Positions 25,875-37,996 of a DNA stretch of 64,000 bases are shown one piece after another. Source of the DNA: Crocinitomix sp. (GTDB lineage Bacteria; Bacteroidota; Bacteroidia; Flavobacteriales_D; Crocinitomicaceae); the NCBI GenBank assembly GCA_013138735.1, contig WTCE01000026.1:1-64000 (forward strand), in the 5' to 3' direction. How positions within the stretch are numbered: the stretch's first letter is position 1; each line of letters starts with the position of its first letter. Under the pieces are notes generated by a model that did not search any database, had not been told where the DNA came from, and saw nothing but the letters and a program-made list of their open reading frames with translations. Both the position numbers and the translations under genes were made by a program.

Positions 25875-27371
25875 ATGCGAAATTTATACTTATTATTGCT
25901 TTTACTTATTGGTTCTGCTGGATATGCGCAACTGGAACTTCCAGGAGCACCGCAGAGTTATGATACCGGTACACAACCTGATTGGACACAAACTAACACA
26001 AAAGTTGCTGTTGATACATGCGGTGCCTATTTCAACAATTACATTGGTTTAGTAAAAGCTACAGACATTTATTTTGAAGAATTACGAACTGGTGATGGAA
26101 CAGACTTTACTCCTTATGCAGGAAGAGGGCAACGTTTTCATGCGAACCAACCTATCGAGATTAGTGGTGTACAATTCTATAGTTTTCAAAACAATCCTTT
26201 AGAGGATTCATTAATGGTGGTTACGGTTCTTTACGATTGGGATGAGGTTTTAGATTCTACAGGAACAGAACTAGCAAGAGATACTGTTTGGGTAACGCAC
26301 ACTGAATTTACGCCGCTTTTAGTGGATTTAGAAGTAGACAGTTATTTTGATGAACCTATTGTAGTAACAGAAGATTATATTGTTGCACTCTATTCGCCAA
26401 GTAATGATTCTTTAAAAATAATTAGTTCAGATCCAGGCGGAGATGGTGATGATGAAGGCGTATCCTTTGTTTATTATGACAATCCTGTAGCGCCAAGTTT
26501 TACAGGTTGGTATCAAGCATTGGAAACATTTGGCCCAGGTTATGATCTTGATTTTTTAATGAACCCTTTAGTTCGTTATCACTTGCATGACGATTTTGTA
26601 ATGGACAACGATACAATTTGTCCTAATGTAGTAAGCGCAGTTTGCACAGACTATCCGCAAGTAGCTAATTTCTCTGATCCGCATTATAACCGCTTCTATG
26701 ATGATCCAGCTGGAAAAGTAACATGGTTTTGGGGAGATGGTTTGCAAAACACAGGAATGACTGCACCTTGTCATACTTATTTAGAATCAGGCACCTATAC
26801 CATTACCTTAATTGATTCGATTAGAAGACATGATTATTTTGATTTTACTTGTGCCTTTGAACGCACCAAAACAATTGTGGTGTTAGATTCTACTAAAGCA
26901 GGCGGATCAGGAACTTCAACTGGATTAACAGCAAATTTTGAAGGTGATCCAATTAACGCAGATTCTGTTTCATGGAATTTTGGCGACGGTTCGGCATTCT
27001 CAACAGAATTAGATCCAACACATATTTATGACGCTGTGGGAACTTATGACGTTTGGATTACAGCATTTGGGCCTTGTAATATCGATTCGCTTTTAATTAC
27101 AATTGATATTGATGATGTTAGTATTGATCCATCTTATAAATCGCCTTACAGTATCTATCCAAATCCGGCAGATCAAGCTGTTTATATAATGGACTTAGAA
27201 TTACCAACGCAAGTTTTGATTTTAAATGTGCTTGGTGAAGTTGTTTACACAGGACAAACTGTAAATAATGGATTGAAAATTGAAACCAATCACTTAGCTG
27301 CAGGGGCTTATTTCATTCAAATGACGGACGAATTGGAACAAAACACGATAAAGCTCATTGTGAGACATTAA
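25875..27371 (+). CDS. PKD-domain T9SS type A cargo protein
   Basis: The 498-residue product has a signal peptide (ending GSAGYAQ), a beta-rich N-terminal domain with DFTPYAGRGQRFHANQPIEI, and two PKD-like segments (VTWFWGDGLQNTGMTAP and VSWNFGDGSAFSTELDPTH). A T9SS type A domain follows (YSIYPNPADQAVYI, then HLAAGAYFIQM and KLIVRH). It begins 43 bases after the large lectin/Ig protein and is probably co-transcribed. Both would be displayed or released through T9SS. The substrate or partner is unknown. Confidence 0.87.
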   Translation: MRNLYLLLLLLIGSAGYAQLELPGAPQSYDTGTQPDWTQTNTKVAVDTCGAYFNNYIGLVKATDIYFEELRTGDGTDFTPYAGRGQRFHANQPIEISGVQFYSFQNNPLEDSLMVVTVLYDWDEVLDSTGTELARDTVWVTHTEFTPLLVDLEVDSYFDEPIVVTEDYIVALYSPSNDSLKIISSDPGGDGDDEGVSFVYYDNPVAPSFTGWYQALETFGPGYDLDFLMNPLVRYHLHDDFVMDNDTICPNVVSAVCTDYPQVANFSDPHYNRFYDDPAGKVTWFWGDGLQNTGMTAPCHTYLESGTYTITLIDSIRRHDYFDFTCAFERTKTIVVLDSTKAGGSGTSTGLTANFEGDPINADSVSWNFGDGSAFSTELDPTHIYDAVGTYDVWITAFGPCNIDSLLITIDIDDVSIDPSYKSPYSIYPNPADQAVYIMDLELPTQVLILNVLGEVVYTGQTVNNGLKIETNHLAAGAYFIQMTDELEQNTIKLIVRH

Positions 27372-27459
27372 TTGATTCAAAAATTTAGAAATTCAAACTC
27401 TGTCAAACTTTTGTAGGGCGGTGTTTTTATTTTATCTAAAATAACCTCACCTTTGTGAT

Positions 27460-28368
27460 ATGTTTAGGAGGCGTTTAAAAAATCCGATATTCTTAATTTA
27501 TTTGTTGGTGATTTATGTGACCTTACAATTCAGTTGGTGGCTCTACCTCATTTTTTCTTTATACGATAAAATTTATTCAGACAAAGATACGCTCAGTAAA
27601 AAAACATGGATGCTTTTAGGAGAAGGTTCGGTTTTCTTTCTCATTCTTATTATTGGTGTCATTATAATTCTGCGTGCTTTTAAGCGAGAACGCACGCTAA
27701 CCTTACAACAAGACAACTTTGTATTATCGGTTACCCATGAATTGAAAACACCAATAGCATCTGTCAAACTCTTTTTACAAACCCTACAAAAAAGGGAACT
27801 TCCTGAGGATAAAAAAATTGAAATTTACAAGCGTTGCTTAACCGACATTAATCGATTAGATGGATTAGTCAATAATATTTTGATTACAAGAAGCATTGAA
27901 AATGAAAACTACTTTTTGAACAAGAAAGAAGTAAATATCAAGGATTTTATAGAGAAACGCATTCTTCTTTTGCAAGATTCTATGTTAAAATCGCATCAAA
28001 TAAAGTTGAATTTAGAAGAAGCCTCATTAGCTGTAGATGCAATAGGGTTTGAAAGCATCCTTGTCAACCTACTTGAAAACGCATCCAAATACAGCCCAAA
28101 GAATAGCACTATTAGCGTTCAATTGCTTAATAAAAGTGATAGCGTGCACCTTCAAATCAAGGACGAAGGAATTGGAATTTCAAAAGAAAAGAGAATAACT
28201 GTATTCTCAAAATTTTTTAGAGAAGAAAACGAAATGACCCGCAAATCCAAAGGTACTGGATTGGGATTATATATTGTAAAATTTTTAATTGAACAACACA
28301 ACGGTCGGATTGATTTAAAGGGGAATGCCCCTAAAGGTTTGATCGTAAATATTGAATTTAAGAAATGA
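27460..28368 (+). CDS. Sensor histidine kinase (HisKA/HATPase)
   Basis: The 302-residue product has two transmembrane helices (about residues 12-32 and 50-70) with a short periplasmic segment. A HisKA dimerisation domain follows (SVTHELKTPIASVKLFLQTL, His at about 93), then HATPase_c with VNLLENASKYSP (N box), DEGIGI (G1) and GTGLGLYIVKFLIEQHNG (G2). There is no response regulator beside it, so it is an orphan kinase in this window. Its last four bases overlap the gpmI start codon (ATGA), an unexpected link with a glycolytic gene. The short periplasmic loop gives no hint of ligand. Confidence 0.9.
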   Translation: MFRRRLKNPIFLIYLLVIYVTLQFSWWLYLIFSLYDKIYSDKDTLSKKTWMLLGEGSVFFLILIIGVIIILRAFKRERTLTLQQDNFVLSVTHELKTPIASVKLFLQTLQKRELPEDKKIEIYKRCLTDINRLDGLVNNILITRSIENENYFLNKKEVNIKDFIEKRILLLQDSMLKSHQIKLNLEEASLAVDAIGFESILVNLLENASKYSPKNSTISVQLLNKSDSVHLQIKDEGIGISKEKRITVFSKFFREENEMTRKSKGTGLGLYIVKFLIEQHNGRIDLKGNAPKGLIVNIEFKK

Positions 28369-29885
28369 AAAAAAAGGTAGCACTAATAATTCTTGATGGT
28401 TGGGGAAATGGCGACAAATCTGAATCTGACGCAATTTTCAATGCGAAAACTCCGTTTATTGATCACCTCAAAAAGGAGTATCCAACAGCTGAACTACTAA
28501 CACATGGCGAACATGTTGGTTTACCAGAGGGACAAATGGGGAATTCAGAAGTGGGTCATTTAAATATTGGTGCTGGCCGTGTTGTTTATCAAGACTTAAC
28601 ACGGATCAACAAATCAATAGCAGACGGTGAATTCCAAAAAAACGAAGTATTATTAGAGGCTTTTAAACATGCCAAACAAGCTCGAAAGCCCGTACATTTT
28701 ATAGGCCTTGTTTCTACTGGTGGCGTTCACTCTTCGCAAGAACATTTGCATACGCTTTGCGATATGGCAAAAGAGAATGGTTTGTCAGATGTGTTTATCC
28801 ATGCTTTTACAGATGGGCGCGACTGTGATCCCATGAGTGGACTTGGTCAAATAACTAATTTAGAAAAGCACCTAGAAACCTCAGTAGGTAAAATAGCATC
28901 TGTAATGGGACGCTATTATGCTATGGATAGAGATAATAGATGGGATAGGATAAAATTAGCCTACGACTGCGTAGTGAATGGTAGAGGCGAACAAGTAAAC
29001 AGTGCAACAAAAGCCATTCAACTTTCATATAACAATGGCATAACAGACGAATTTATTAGTCCTAAAGTTTTGCATGAAAATGGAAAACCTATCGCAAAAA
29101 TCACGGCTGGTGATGTTGTCATTTGCTTTAATTACAGAACTGACCGTTGCCGTCAATTAACTACTGCTTTAACGCAAAAAAACTTTCCTGAAAAGAGAAT
29201 TCATGCCATAAACCTGCATTATTGCACCATGACGAATTACGATAAATCTTTTAAGAAAATCAATGTTATTTTTGAAAAAGACAATTTGAAAGAAACTTTG
29301 GGCGAAGTAATTTCAGAAGCAGGATTGACGCAAGTTCGAATTGCAGAAACAGAAAAATATCCGCACGTTAGCTTTTTCTTTTCAGGTGGACAAGAGGATG
29401 AATTTGAAGATGAATCACGCATTATGATTCCTTCACCTAAAGTGGCAACATACGATTTGCAACCCGCAATGAGCGCGCCAAAAGTTACCAGTGCCATTTG
29501 CGAATACAGAAAGAGTGATGCACCAGATTTTATTTGCTTAAATTTTGCCAATACAGATATGGTTGGGCACACAGGTGTTTATGGTGCCATTGAAGAAGCC
29601 GCGTCCGTTGTTGACGGGTGTGTTAAAGAAATTATAGAATCCGAAACAGAAGATACTGAATACACTTATGTTATTATAGCCGATCATGGTAATTCTGATT
29701 TTGCGATTAATCCAGATGGTACTCCAAATACGGCGCATTCAATGAATCCGGTTCCAATAATCATAGTTGACAAGGACGTAAAGACAGTTAAAAACGGAAC
29801 ATTAAGAGATGTGGCTCCAACTATTTTGGATTTAATGGGCATTGATCAACCTGCTGAAATGACAGGTAGTTCTTTAGTGAATTAA
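28365..29885 (+). CDS. gpmI: 2,3-bisphosphoglycerate-independent phosphoglycerate mutase
   Basis: The 506-residue product is the usual length for GpmI. It converts 3-phosphoglycerate to 2-phosphoglycerate in glycolysis and gluconeogenesis with two Mn ions. Visible signatures are VALIILDGWGNG (first metal Asp), GNSEVGHLNIGAGRVVYQDL (catalytic Ser at about 63), HAFTDGRDCDP, ICFNYRTDRCRQL, FANTDMVGHTG and IADHGNSD. It overlaps the histidine-kinase gene by four bases and converges on tsaB, with a four-base overlap of stop codons. Confidence 0.96.
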   Translation: MKKKVALIILDGWGNGDKSESDAIFNAKTPFIDHLKKEYPTAELLTHGEHVGLPEGQMGNSEVGHLNIGAGRVVYQDLTRINKSIADGEFQKNEVLLEAFKHAKQARKPVHFIGLVSTGGVHSSQEHLHTLCDMAKENGLSDVFIHAFTDGRDCDPMSGLGQITNLEKHLETSVGKIASVMGRYYAMDRDNRWDRIKLAYDCVVNGRGEQVNSATKAIQLSYNNGITDEFISPKVLHENGKPIAKITAGDVVICFNYRTDRCRQLTTALTQKNFPEKRIHAINLHYCTMTNYDKSFKKINVIFEKDNLKETLGEVISEAGLTQVRIAETEKYPHVSFFFSGGQEDEFEDESRIMIPSPKVATYDLQPAMSAPKVTSAICEYRKSDAPDFICLNFANTDMVGHTGVYGAIEEAASVVDGCVKEIIESETEDTEYTYVIIADHGNSDFAINPDGTPNTAHSMNPVPIIIVDKDVKTVKNGTLRDVAPTILDLMGIDQPAEMTGSSLVN

Positions 29886-30559
29886 AAGATCTTCTTAGGC
29901 GTACCAGCAATAAAGTCTTTCAAATAAAAAGGCTCAAAATAGGCTAGGTCTACAAAATTCTGCTGTTCAAATTTCTCGTGAGCAAAAGCATGCATGCCTT
30001 TCGCTGAGACTTTCACGTCTAGATCAAATGAGGCGTTTTTATGTTGTAAAGTCTCTTGGCATTTTTCTGCTCCTGGACCAATAAAACAGATGGGATGTTC
30101 TGCTAAAAAATCTTGGTAAGAAATTTCATCAATCACTACTGCGCGTGTTGCTTCTAACTCCTTCATATCTGCATCATAAATGGCAGAATAAACTTCCATG
30201 CGCCTCGCATCAAACATGGGGCAAATAAGTATCCCCTGCCCTCTCTTTTCGGCGGCCAATGCTTTCAATGAATTAATGGCTATTAATGGAATGTCTAAAG
30301 CGTAACACAAACCCTTGGCGGTAGATGTTCCAATCCTTAATCCGGTATAGGAACCTGGACCTTCGCTAATCGCGACTGCGTCTAAATCATTCAAACTGAT
30401 ATTAGTTTGCTTTAACAAATCGAGCAAGAGCCCATTTAGCCGTTCGGAATGTGAGTAATGATCAGAAAAATGATTGATTGTTGCCACCTCTATTCCGTCT
30501 TTCACCAAACTGAGTGAACAAACTTTTGTTGCTGTTTCTAGACAAAGAATTAAACCCAT
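29882..30559 (-). CDS. tsaB: tRNA threonylcarbamoyladenosine biosynthesis protein TsaB
   Basis: The 225-residue product begins MGLILCLETATKVCSLSLVKDG and has LNDLDAVAISEGPGSYTGLRIGTSTAKGLCYA, the ASKHA-fold signature of TsaB. TsaB is the inactive paralogue of TsaD that helps form the t6A modification on ANN-decoding tRNAs together with TsaC, TsaD and TsaE. Length is normal. It follows the OmpA-like gene after only two bases, so the two probably share a transcript. Its 3' end overlaps the convergent gpmI stop. Confidence 0.94.
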   Translation of the reverse strand: MGLILCLETATKVCSLSLVKDGIEVATINHFSDHYSHSERLNGLLLDLLKQTNISLNDLDAVAISEGPGSYTGLRIGTSTAKGLCYALDIPLIAINSLKALAAEKRGQGILICPMFDARRMEVYSAIYDADMKELEATRAVVIDEISYQDFLAEHPICFIGPGAEKCQETLQHKNASFDLDVKVSAKGMHAFAHEKFEQQNFVDLAYFEPFYLKDFIAGTPKKIF

Positions 30560-30561
30560 AC

Positions 30562-31740
30562 TTAGTCAATAATCTTTATTTCAACACGACGATTTGCTTC
30601 TTCTTGTTGAACATTTACAGGTTCTTCAAATAGCATTTGTGTATTTCCATAGCCTTTAACGACCATTCGATTCCCGTCGATTCCGTTGTCTTTTAAGAAT
30701 TTTTTTACTGCTTTCGCTCGATTTTCAGACAAGGCTTTAATTTTACCATTATTCTTATATCCTGGTGCATTTACATGTCCTTGAATTTCAATTCTGAGCT
30801 CATCATTGACGGCCATAAAATCTAATAAACGTTTTAATGCGGGATAAGCAATGGAAATAAACTCAGCTTCATCCTGTTCAAATTTAATATTCTCAAGCGC
30901 TAATTTTTTGCCGGGTGCCAATCGTTCAAGCTCCAATAAAATCTCCATATTATTAGTGGACGACCCTATGGATTCAAAATCCTTCACGAATAAAAAATAA
31001 CCTTGTGTATTGGATTCAATGTGCATCTCACGCGCAGTGGTGGCATCAAAATAAAAGTCAGTTCCTAAGAACAAATAATTATCCTTATCAACACCAGAAA
31101 TAATCATGTTTGCCTCTACAGGATCACCTGTTTCTTTGTCTCGAATACGGACACGAATAAAGTTCCCCGTTTTATCCGTTCTATAATCTTGAATCACAGA
31201 TTCGGTCACAGAGACTTTCCCAATCCGTTTATACTTTACAGTTAGCCGACCTTGATAGGTTGAATTGGTATGAATCATCAAATAAAAAACGTCTGTTTGC
31301 TTTGCTTCAATTGATCCTTTAAAGTTGTCACCCCCGGCATCCATTGCACCTTTATTATGGTAAGAAATACTTTGAGAAATTTCTGGAGCAGCTTTGTCAG
31401 CTTCTAGATGTTCGCAAAATGAATTGTCCGTTGCTCGAAATAAGTGATAACTAAAATCGACATTGTTCTCAGTTGAAACTTCAAATTCAAAAACACCATC
31501 TACATTAGGCTCTAAACGCAACCAAACTGAGTTTACTTCATGAAAGTCAGGATCGAACCCAATAAAGTCATCCCGTAAACCAAAGTTACCCGGAAATTGC
31601 AGGTGCGAGGCTGTATTATAATCCATAACCTCTACAGCACCAAAGCAATCCGCAAAAGAATTGGATAAGTGCATTTTGAATCCTTGCCCAAAACCTTGAA
31701 CAAAAATCAGTAAAAATAATATGGTAATAAATTTCTTCAA
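30562..31740 (-). CDS. OmpA-family outer-membrane/peptidoglycan-binding protein
   Basis: The 392-residue product starts at a TTG codon (31740), reading (M)KKFITILFLLIFVQGFGQ, a signal peptide; no in-frame ATG exists just upstream. The N-terminal two-thirds is a beta-rich domain (VWLRLEPNVDGVFEFEVSTE). The last 110 residues are an OmpA C-terminal domain (ALENIKFEQDEAEF, RIEIQGHVN, LSENRAKAVKKFLKDNGID, NRRVEIKII), which binds peptidoglycan. Here the canonical GHTD is GHVN. No transmembrane barrel signature is obvious, so it is probably periplasmic or lipid-independent. It sits two bases before tsaB. Confidence 0.88.
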   Translation of the reverse strand: MKKFITILFLLIFVQGFGQGFKMHLSNSFADCFGAVEVMDYNTASHLQFPGNFGLRDDFIGFDPDFHEVNSVWLRLEPNVDGVFEFEVSTENNVDFSYHLFRATDNSFCEHLEADKAAPEISQSISYHNKGAMDAGGDNFKGSIEAKQTDVFYLMIHTNSTYQGRLTVKYKRIGKVSVTESVIQDYRTDKTGNFIRVRIRDKETGDPVEANMIISGVDKDNYLFLGTDFYFDATTAREMHIESNTQGYFLFVKDFESIGSSTNNMEILLELERLAPGKKLALENIKFEQDEAEFISIAYPALKRLLDFMAVNDELRIEIQGHVNAPGYKNNGKIKALSENRAKAVKKFLKDNGIDGNRMVVKGYGNTQMLFEEPVNVQQEEANRRVEIKIID

Positions 31741-31816
31741 ACCCTCAATATTGCCGTAAAGATAGCCTATTTTTGTTAAATCATTTTTAATCAGAATTTA
31801 CGAATTGACCAGCAAC

Positions 31817-32191
31817 ATGGAAAAAGTAAAAACGCTTTATGAATTAATCGGTGACGATCGTTTACAAGATCTTATAAACAGTTTTTATGCCAAGGTTTTT
31901 GACAGCCCTATTTTAGCGCCATTATTCAACCAAACAAATGCGGATATTATTAAGGATAAACAATTCAGTTTTTTAACTCAATTTTTGGGTGGACCACCCC
32001 GTTATATGGAAAAATATGGCCCTCCACAAATGCGCCGCCGGCATATGCCACATGCCATTACAAATGAAGCCAAAGATGAATGGTTAAGTTTAATGCAGAT
32101 TTCTATTCAAGAATTAGATTTGGCTGATAATTTAAAAACGGCTTTGTACAATTGTTTTCCGAAAGTGGCGCAGCATATGGTGAATAGTTAG
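31817..32191 (+). CDS. Truncated haemoglobin, group II
   Basis: From the ATG at 31817 the 124-residue product begins MEKVKTLYELIGDDRLQDLIN. It has FYAKVFDSPILAPLFNQ, FLTQFLGGPPRYMEKYGPPQMRRRHMPHAI and ALYNCFPKVAQHM, the trHbII pattern with the proximal-His region RRHMPHAI. Such proteins bind O2, NO or related ligands and often take part in nitrosative or oxidative stress defence. A TTG at 31805 could give four extra residues. It is divergent from the OmpA gene, with about 76 bases between starts, and stands alone. Confidence 0.93.
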   Translation: MEKVKTLYELIGDDRLQDLINSFYAKVFDSPILAPLFNQTNADIIKDKQFSFLTQFLGGPPRYMEKYGPPQMRRRHMPHAITNEAKDEWLSLMQISIQELDLADNLKTALYNCFPKVAQHMVNS

Positions 32192-32220
32192 ATATTGGAG
32201 GTTAGATATTAGATTAAAAA

Positions 32221-34368
32221 TCAAACCCGCACCCCCAAAATACATACATCATCTACCTGCTCTAAATCACCTTTCCATTTCCCAAATTCTTTTTGTAAAT
32301 GTATGATTTGCTCGTCTTCAGAATTATCCGCAATGTTGATTAAAAATTGTTTCAACTGCTTGTATTTATACTTCTTCCCTCGAATACCACCAAATTGATC
32401 TGGAAAACCATCTGTAAAAGAATAAATCATGTCGCCTACATTGACAGGAACTACATGCGTGCTGAACTTTTTACGATTTTCTTGATAGCCAATAGACTGC
32501 CGGTCGCCTCTGATTTCAACTAAATAATTACGCTCATTTTGGATGACTTCATCCGACAAATCTAAAGCGGCCGTTTTTGGTTTAACGATATACAGTGGAT
32601 TATTTGCCCCAGCAAATGAATAAGTATTCGTCTTTTTATTGAAACAACACAATGAAATATCCATTCCATCTTTAACATTCTGATTGCTTTGCACAAATGC
32701 TTCAATTAATAAATCAGTTGTTTTATCCAAAATCTCACCCGGATCACTCAGCTTAAACTCCTCAATTGTGCGATTTAAAGCATTGGAGCAAACAACACTC
32801 ACTAAAGCTCCTGGAACACCATGTCCTGTGCAATCAGCAGCAGCAAAATATACGCGGTCACCTTCTTCACGAATCCAATAAAAATCACCTGCAACAACTG
32901 CTTTTGGTAAATATAAAACGAAGTGCTTTTGCAAGATCTTCGCTATTGATTCGGCAGATGGTAGAATGGCATTTTGAATGCGCTGCGCATAATTAATACT
33001 ATCCGTTATTTCTTGATGAATTAGCTCCAATTCCATTTTTTGGTCTTGGGCAATTTCACGTTGCTCATCTGCAATTTGTTTTTCTTCCTGTACACGGTCA
33101 CGCTGTTTTTCAACCTCATTTTTTTGGGCTAAAATCTCTTCAGAAGCGCGTTTTTTACTTCTGTAATTTCGATAAACTAGAATGACAATACCTAGCATTA
33201 ATCCAAGCGCCACAATTAATCCAATCATCACCAACTTTGAAGTATGCGCTTTTTGATCGCGAATTTCTTTTTCCTTCGTTTCTCGAATTTCGTCCAATTT
33301 AATTTGCTCTGCATTGATGAGGCTATCTTGTAATTTTTGCTCGGCATATTTGCTGTTCAAATTAACACGAATCAATTCTTCGCGTTGCTCAATGCCAAAA
33401 ACACTGTCCTTTAACTCATAAAATTTTATACTGTATTTATAGGCATTTTTATAATCTTTTAAATCACCATAAAGGCGCAATAATAATTCGTGAAGGCGTA
33501 ATTCAATCGTTGGATTAGGCACTATCTGGACTTCTCTTTCAATACTTTCTAATATTGGTTTCGCCTCTAATCCACGTCCTAACTCAATTAAGGCCTTTGC
33601 AATATTGACTTCACTTTCTTGAATGCTAGATGGTGGTGGCATGTCCATTCTGTTGCGATAGCCCAAACCTTTTTTAAAATAAAACAAGGCAGAATCATAA
33701 TTTTCATCATCAAAAAAAACAGTTCCTAAATTGTTATACGATTGACCAATGCCATAATTCTCCTCTCCCTGAAGACGTATTGTGAGACAGCGATTATGAT
33801 TAGCCATGGCTGAATCCAATAGCCCCAAATTTGCAAAAGTAATCCCTTTATTATTGTAAAGATACTCGTAAGTCCTTCCACTAATCTCCTCCGCTTCGGC
33901 CTTAAATAAAAGCGCTTGATTGAAATATTCAATTCCTTTTTCACCTTCATCAAAAACGAGGTAAATTATCCCCATCATATTATAAACTTCTAGTTTTTCT
34001 CGGGCATCTAATCCATCTTGAATTTTTAGCGCCGCGGTGAAACTATCAATCGCGCGTAATCCCTGATCTATTTCATAATATAATTCGCCTAATCGATAGA
34101 AAACAGTAGCTTTCAATTCCAAATCGTCAAGATCTTCGACAATTTCTGCCGCATTTTCTAAATAAGAAAGCGCTTCAGTAAATTTTCGTTGTTTCAAATA
34201 AAAGATTCCAATTTCTAATTGCGTACTAGCTCTTTCTTTGTCCGTTTTAACGTGTGCTAGAGCGATTAACAAAGAATCGGGTTCATCATTTACCAAACCA
34301 GCATATCCATTGCTAAGAAATGCGAGCATTGCGGCAAATAAGAATGTCCTTAGTTTGATTGGATTCAT
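32221..34368 (-). CDS. TPR-sensor SpoIIE-family PP2C phosphatase
   Basis: The 715-residue product has an N-terminal signal, five or more TPR repeats (about residues 45-330), a transmembrane helix (LVMIGLIVALGLMLGIVILVY, about 375-395), a coiled coil rich in Glu/Lys/Gln (about 400-460), and a SpoIIE-type PP2C domain. That domain has LPKAVVAGDFYWIREEGDRV, then FAAADCTGHGVPGAL, with acidic metal ligands in GDFYW and DCTGHG, and SFTDGFPDQFGG. Proteins of this kind dephosphorylate anti-sigma antagonists or act in partner switching. It is read after the icd terminator and appears single. Confidence 0.92.
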   Translation of the reverse strand: MNPIKLRTFLFAAMLAFLSNGYAGLVNDEPDSLLIALAHVKTDKERASTQLEIGIFYLKQRKFTEALSYLENAAEIVEDLDDLELKATVFYRLGELYYEIDQGLRAIDSFTAALKIQDGLDAREKLEVYNMMGIIYLVFDEGEKGIEYFNQALLFKAEAEEISGRTYEYLYNNKGITFANLGLLDSAMANHNRCLTIRLQGEENYGIGQSYNNLGTVFFDDENYDSALFYFKKGLGYRNRMDMPPPSSIQESEVNIAKALIELGRGLEAKPILESIEREVQIVPNPTIELRLHELLLRLYGDLKDYKNAYKYSIKFYELKDSVFGIEQREELIRVNLNSKYAEQKLQDSLINAEQIKLDEIRETKEKEIRDQKAHTSKLVMIGLIVALGLMLGIVILVYRNYRSKKRASEEILAQKNEVEKQRDRVQEEKQIADEQREIAQDQKMELELIHQEITDSINYAQRIQNAILPSAESIAKILQKHFVLYLPKAVVAGDFYWIREEGDRVYFAAADCTGHGVPGALVSVVCSNALNRTIEEFKLSDPGEILDKTTDLLIEAFVQSNQNVKDGMDISLCCFNKKTNTYSFAGANNPLYIVKPKTAALDLSDEVIQNERNYLVEIRGDRQSIGYQENRKKFSTHVVPVNVGDMIYSFTDGFPDQFGGIRGKKYKYKQLKQFLINIADNSEDEQIIHLQKEFGKWKGDLEQVDDVCILGVRV

Positions 34369-34387
34369 TGGTTAAGCTCCAAAATAC

Positions 34388-34421
34388 AAAAAACCTTGAC
34401 TCTAAGAGCCAAGGTTTTTTT
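34388..34421 (-). terminator. Intrinsic terminator downstream of icd
   Basis: ACCTTGACTC (left arm) and GAGCCAAGGT (right arm) around TAA form a strong hairpin with one mismatch, flanked by A- and T-runs on either side so that it can act in both directions. It lies between the icd stop (34444) and the SpoIIE-type gene start (34368) on the minus strand. Confidence 0.8.
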
Positions 34422-34443
34422 ATAATTCATTTGCTATTGCGAC

Positions 34444-37011
<2,568 letters not shown>

Positions 37012-37704
37012 CTAAATCTCACCATTTTCAAGACTTCTGTGGAAATTTGTTATAATCGAGATCAAGTTAATTCCAACGTTTACAGAATAAACGGTATTGT
37101 AAACTTTCATATCGGCTTGATTAATTGGCGCTAATATGTCGCGATTGCATTCTAATTCGAGCCATAAAACATCATCAAAACTTAAACCTACTCCAAGATT
37201 AAAGCCTAAATTTAATTTAGAATAATCTTCGTATGTCAAGCGCGCACCATTACCAAACGTTTTCGCCTCGTAAAACGGTAAAGTTTTTGATCCATTCTTG
37301 AAAAGATACCCAGTTGTTAGGCCCAAATAGTTATACGGCTGTATTCTTTTATTATCCCCCCACTTTCGGACTAAATTTAAATCTGTTGAAACGTAATGAT
37401 ATTTCTGCGCACGTTCGTCTAATTGGTATATATAATAATCACTCACAAAGCCTTTCGTCTCAACCCCAGCCTTAACACGAAATTGCCATTTCTCGCCTAG
37501 ATTAAAGTCTGCAAATGCATCAATTCCTACTGCCGCCAAACGACCCTCTACTGACCTCGCAAGTCTTTTAGGTATGTTTTGCTCAACATTCAAGTGCCGC
37601 GAAAAATTCATTTTTGGTTGAATTCCTGCCCCCGTTAATTGGGCATTAGCGTTTTGAAAAAAGCATAAAAAGGTAAAAACAACACAGGTTATTTTGAATT
37701 TCAT
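37012..37704 (-). CDS. Outer-membrane beta-barrel protein of unknown function
   Basis: The product from the ATG at 37704 is 230 residues (MKFKITCVVFTFLCFFQNANAQ signal peptide). The rest has alternating amphipathic strands such as KWQFRVKAGVETKGFVSDYY, YNYLGLTTGYLF, LNLGFNLGVGLSFDDVLWLELE and VYSVNVGINL, typical of a porin-like outer-membrane protein fold. The end (SIITNFHRSLENGEI) lacks a T9SS domain. No ligand is predicted, and neighbours give no clue. Confidence 0.68.
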   Translation of the reverse strand: MKFKITCVVFTFLCFFQNANAQLTGAGIQPKMNFSRHLNVEQNIPKRLARSVEGRLAAVGIDAFADFNLGEKWQFRVKAGVETKGFVSDYYIYQLDERAQKYHYVSTDLNLVRKWGDNKRIQPYNYLGLTTGYLFKNGSKTLPFYEAKTFGNGARLTYEDYSKLNLGFNLGVGLSFDDVLWLELECNRDILAPINQADMKVYNTVYSVNVGINLISIITNFHRSLENGEI

Positions 37705-37830
37705 TTGATCAATTTTTTGGTTAGGCAAGAGTTTCTAGGCAAAAGGCAATAGGTGAAAAATTATTTATTTAGGATTTTGAATTGTAAACGAGGTTGGATA
37801 TATTTTATTGTGGACTTCCGATTAAAGGAA

Positions 37831-37893
37831 CTTGTTCTCGATACAATTTTAATTTTTGGCGGCGCCAAAATTAAACCCACTCGAACTGACGTT
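37831..37893. repeat. Constant-flank hairpin element, copy 1
   Basis: Left flank CTTGTTCTCGATACAA and right flank CACTCGAACTGACGTT enclose an imperfect hairpin (TTTTAATTTTTGGC / GCCAAAATTAAA). The flanks recur almost unchanged at 44073 and 60747, with different hairpin cores. It lies in a 292-base gap between two genes that has no coding potential that could be supported. Confidence 0.72.
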
Positions 37894-37996
37894 CTGGTTT
37901 TGCAGTGTTTTGTGTGATGTTTTAAGTGTTTGGAAATTGATAATTGCTCATTGATAACAAACAACTTTTGCCTCTTGCCTATTTACCTTCTGCTTT

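Noticed and set aside
37761-37964. 67-codon reverse ORF over hairpin element copy 1
   Set aside because: It is driven by the repeat element and has no protein-like features.
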